17,649 nt of DNA, taken from JAZNGX01 sp045576675 (GTDB lineage Bacteria > Bacillota > Clostridia > Monoglobales > Firm-18). The stretch lies in the NCBI GenBank assembly GCA_045576675.1, contig JAZNGX010000008.1, positions 1 to 17,649 of the forward strand, in the 5' to 3' direction. The translations under genes were made by a program, and so were the position numbers. Below are positions 15,784 through 17,649 of this stretch, in pieces (the first letter of the stretch is position 1; each line of letters opens with the position of its first letter). The notes under the pieces are model-generated. The model searched no databases, was not told the origin of the DNA, and saw only the letters and a list, made by a program, of their open reading frames with translations.

Positions 15784-17482
15784 TACCTTTCTTCCTTTGC
15801 TGCGTTTTTCTCTTTCTGACCATAATTACAACAGCAATAACCACAGCTACAAGAACAAGCCATAGTACAACAGTTAGTATTATACCCAATTTGTTGATTT
15901 CATAATGATATTCGGCAACATTGCCGGTTGTGTAATTTTCTTTGATGGTTACCGTCTTTAACACACAGGTTTTTCCGACTTCAAACTCGCCAGCGTACAA
16001 GGTTCCGTTTTCAATCGGGTCTGTGCCGTCGAGAGTATAGTAAATATCGGCATCAGGAGTTTCGCTTTCAAGCTTTACTGTAACAGCTTTATTGTACTTG
16101 CCTTCCTTAACAGTAGGCACTGCCGCCTTTGTTACGAAAGAATATTCTCCGTTTTTGCCAGAATGTGCATTTTCTTCAAAAACACCGTCATTGTTTAAAT
16201 CAATGTACAGCCACATATCATCATCAGAAACAACAGTTTTTATAACAGTGTCGCTGTTTACAGGCACATCCATAAAGGCATTATCGCATATCATTTTGTT
16301 GTTTTCATCAAAACGTCTTATGTACAGATTCACAAAGCCGTTATCATTTCCCTTTAACGTTATGCTGCTTTCTGAACGTACAACAGCTGCAATCGTATTT
16401 TTTTCATCAAGCTTAAGCATTTGTCCATATTCATTAGTAACAACAGGCATTATGCCCTCCTGCTCCATAACACCCATAGCACCGCTTATTGTAATGCTTG
16501 CATTACCGTTAATTTTAATCACGTCGTATCCGTTTTTGCCAGGCTCATCTCCCGCCTCGGAATTTCCGTCTATAACTGATTTAACCCAGTTAATTACCAA
16601 GTCAGACGTGATAAGCTTTCCGTGCGAAAGGTCAAAGTATCTCACATTGTCCTTAAGCTCATCAAGCATAGTTGCAGACAGCCTCGAAACTGTTCCGTCA
16701 CCATTATTATCAAATAAAATATCGGCAATTTCACCATTTTTATATACAATATTTGATGCAGTTATTTTGTTACCTCCGATAGCGTAATATGCATTTTTGT
16801 TTTTCAGCATAACAGGCCTTCCGTCCGAATAAAGAAAACCCTGATTTGCTCCACCTTCTCCTGCACCATCGGTTTTTTCAAGATATTTTTTAGTAGGCAA
16901 AAGCTCATTTACATCATTTGAACCAATAAGCTGTTTGTCCACAGCAAGCTGTGCATATGTGCTTCCCTCAAAAGGAACACCAATACACACAGTTTTTTCA
17001 ACCTTATTAAAATTATTATCATCCAGTGCAAAATAGTGTGTTGCAACCATTCCGCCATAGCTGTAGCATACGATATTAACCTTTCCGCCGATGCTGTTTA
17101 TAAAATTATTCAGCGAAGCAGCAGCTTCTTTTGTTCCCTTTGTAAAATCATATGAGAAAAAATATATCTTTCTCTTTGGATATGCCTGACACAACGCATT
17201 GCATAATGCTTTATACTTGTTTCCGGCACCGTATTCAGCAGCCTTTTGCAAATTGACAGGCTCTTTAACAAAATGCTCACCCTCAGGCACAGTCAAAAGC
17301 TCAGCCGCATTGCCATATTCACCAAAAACTCTCTCGTTAAAATCGGCATCAGCATAAAGCTTACTTCCCATATATCCGGGTACAATTATAACAGGTGTTT
17401 CAATATCCGCATAAACAAACATATTAAAACAACACGTTATTAATATTATAACAACCGCAAAGCACGCAGTTACTCTTTTCAT
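15758..17482 (-). CDS. Secreted, membrane-anchored LCAT-like alpha/beta hydrolase
   Basis: A 574-residue exported enzyme, probably a lipase or acyltransferase of the lecithin:cholesterol acyltransferase type; its substrate is unknown. Signal peptide 1-25 (MKRVTACFAVVII, ending FVYA). VIIVPGYMGSKLY (about 31-43) is the oxyanion-loop start. The likely triad is S141 in VCYSYGGMV, D262 in NNGDGTV and H287 in LSHGKL. The nucleophile elbow is C-Y-S-Y-G, with Cys replacing the first Gly of GxSxG. After a linker domain, residues about 452-530 form a chitobiase C-terminal-like (CHB_HEX_C) beta module with ADIYYTLDGTDP. A single membrane helix (about 532-555) and a basic tail (RKRKTQQRKK) anchor it, leaving the enzyme outside. 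ATG 17482 is chosen because it gives a clean signal peptide with GGG 7 nt upstream. An in-frame ATG (17491) and GTG (17509) would add 3 or 9 residues but fall inside the structured leader. Confidence 0.85.
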   Translation of the reverse strand: MKRVTACFAVVIILITCCFNMFVYADIETPVIIVPGYMGSKLYADADFNERVFGEYGNAAELLTVPEGEHFVKEPVNLQKAAEYGAGNKYKALCNALCQAYPKRKIYFFSYDFTKGTKEAAASLNNFINSIGGKVNIVCYSYGGMVATHYFALDDNNFNKVEKTVCIGVPFEGSTYAQLAVDKQLIGSNDVNELLPTKKYLEKTDGAGEGGANQGFLYSDGRPVMLKNKNAYYAIGGNKITASNIVYKNGEIADILFDNNGDGTVSRLSATMLDELKDNVRYFDLSHGKLITSDLVINWVKSVIDGNSEAGDEPGKNGYDVIKINGNASITISGAMGVMEQEGIMPVVTNEYGQMLKLDEKNTIAAVVRSESSITLKGNDNGFVNLYIRRFDENNKMICDNAFMDVPVNSDTVIKTVVSDDDMWLYIDLNNDGVFEENAHSGKNGEYSFVTKAAVPTVKEGKYNKAVTVKLESETPDADIYYTLDGTDPIENGTLYAGEFEVGKTCVLKTVTIKENYTTGNVAEYHYEINKLGIILTVVLWLVLVAVVIAVVIMVRKRKTQQRKKGNGLQDNIL

Positions 17483-17490
17483 AATAATTC

Positions 17491-17649
17491 CCATAGCCTT
17501 TCTGCCCACAAATAGTAATTAAAAATATAGACGCTTCTTATCGTGGGCAGATAAGGCGTATTGCGGTGCTGTCCAAATTTTGAATTTGGCTAACAGCACC
17601 CATGCAACAGCGTTCTACAGCTTGCTGTAGTGAAACGCCACTGCTATGG
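17491..17649 (-). promoter_or_regulatory. Structured multi-hairpin leader or palindromic repeat element
   Basis: Read on the minus strand, almost every base up to the third arm fits a compact fold. A closing stem, CCATAG with CTATGG (17644-17649 and 17491-17496), brings the ends together. Arm C (17608-17643) is CAG-CGTT-CTACAG with loop CAAG and 3-nt bulges TGG and TCA on one side. Arm B (17561-17607) is TTGC-GGTGCTGT-CCAAATT with loop CAA and 3-nt bulges ATG and TAG on the same side. Arm A (17531-17559) is ACGC-CTTATC with the 7-nt loop TGCCCAC. That loop is perfectly complementary to GTGGGCA (17503-17509), just before the gene start, giving a pseudoknot or, as an alternative fold, a 14-bp helix. 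Arms C and B abut, with one base between B and A. The 3' strand of the closing stem overlaps the hydrolase ribosome site. It ends exactly at the window edge, so more may lie outside. It may be a cis-acting RNA or a MITE-like repeat. Confidence 0.65.

Noticed and set aside
16092..16787. 231-codon plus-strand open frame
   Set aside because: It lies wholly opposite the hydrolase coding sequence, lacks a ribosome site and shows no recognisable domain.
17400..17482. Lipoprotein signal in the hydrolase N-terminus (LITC)
   Set aside because: The residue before Cys is Thr rather than Gly, Ala or Ser, and a clean signal peptidase I site (VYA) follows. The C-terminal helix already provides an anchor.

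Overview
The window is low-GC DNA (roughly 32-45% in most genes by eye) with strong AGGAGG-type ribosome binding sites, TTGACA/TATAAT-type promoters, a SigK sporulation sigma factor and a BspA-type leucine-rich-repeat surface protein. This points to a spore-forming, anaerobic member of the Clostridia (Bacillota), probably gut-associated. The species cannot be told from the sequence. No transposase, integrase, CRISPR array, rRNA or ordinary tRNA is visible.

Layout, left to right. Positions 1-783 (+) are the 3' nine-tenths of galU, cut by the window edge and richer in GC than its neighbours. Positions 782-1055 look like a noncoding RNA gene. Its two ends pair over 8 bp, two more long-range helices lie inside, and its 3' end carries a tRNA-like T-loop. 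Positions 1039-1572 (-) are rsmD, which has its own promoter. Positions 1820-2503 (+) are sigK, complete and unsplit, behind a strong terminator and a SigE-like promoter. Positions 2527-6828 (-) encode a 1433-residue secreted LRR protein. Next comes an AraC-family regulator (6975-7898, -) divergent from L-fucose isomerase fucI (8039-9838, +). A shared two-way terminator follows.

From 9882 to 17482 everything is on the minus strand, in two blocks. The upstream block is a secreted, membrane-anchored LCAT-like hydrolase gene whose end overlaps a CLC-family anion transporter gene by 26 bp. The downstream block, with its own promoter at 14490-14518, is an LTA-synthase-like phosphoglycerol transferase, then radA, then a MATE exporter, nearly end to end. 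The window closes with a compact structured element (17491-17649) directly upstream of the hydrolase start. It has a closing stem, two long hairpins with regular 3-nt bulges, and a third hairpin whose loop can form a pseudoknot next to the start codon. It is either a new cis-regulatory leader RNA or a small palindromic mobile repeat.

Functional threads: cell envelope and surface work (galU, LTA-synthase-like enzyme, LRR protein, hydrolase, CLC, MATE), sporulation (sigK), housekeeping (rsmD, radA) and sugar use (araC-fucI). The two RNA-like elements, 782-1055 and 17491-17649, are the best candidates for something undescribed.
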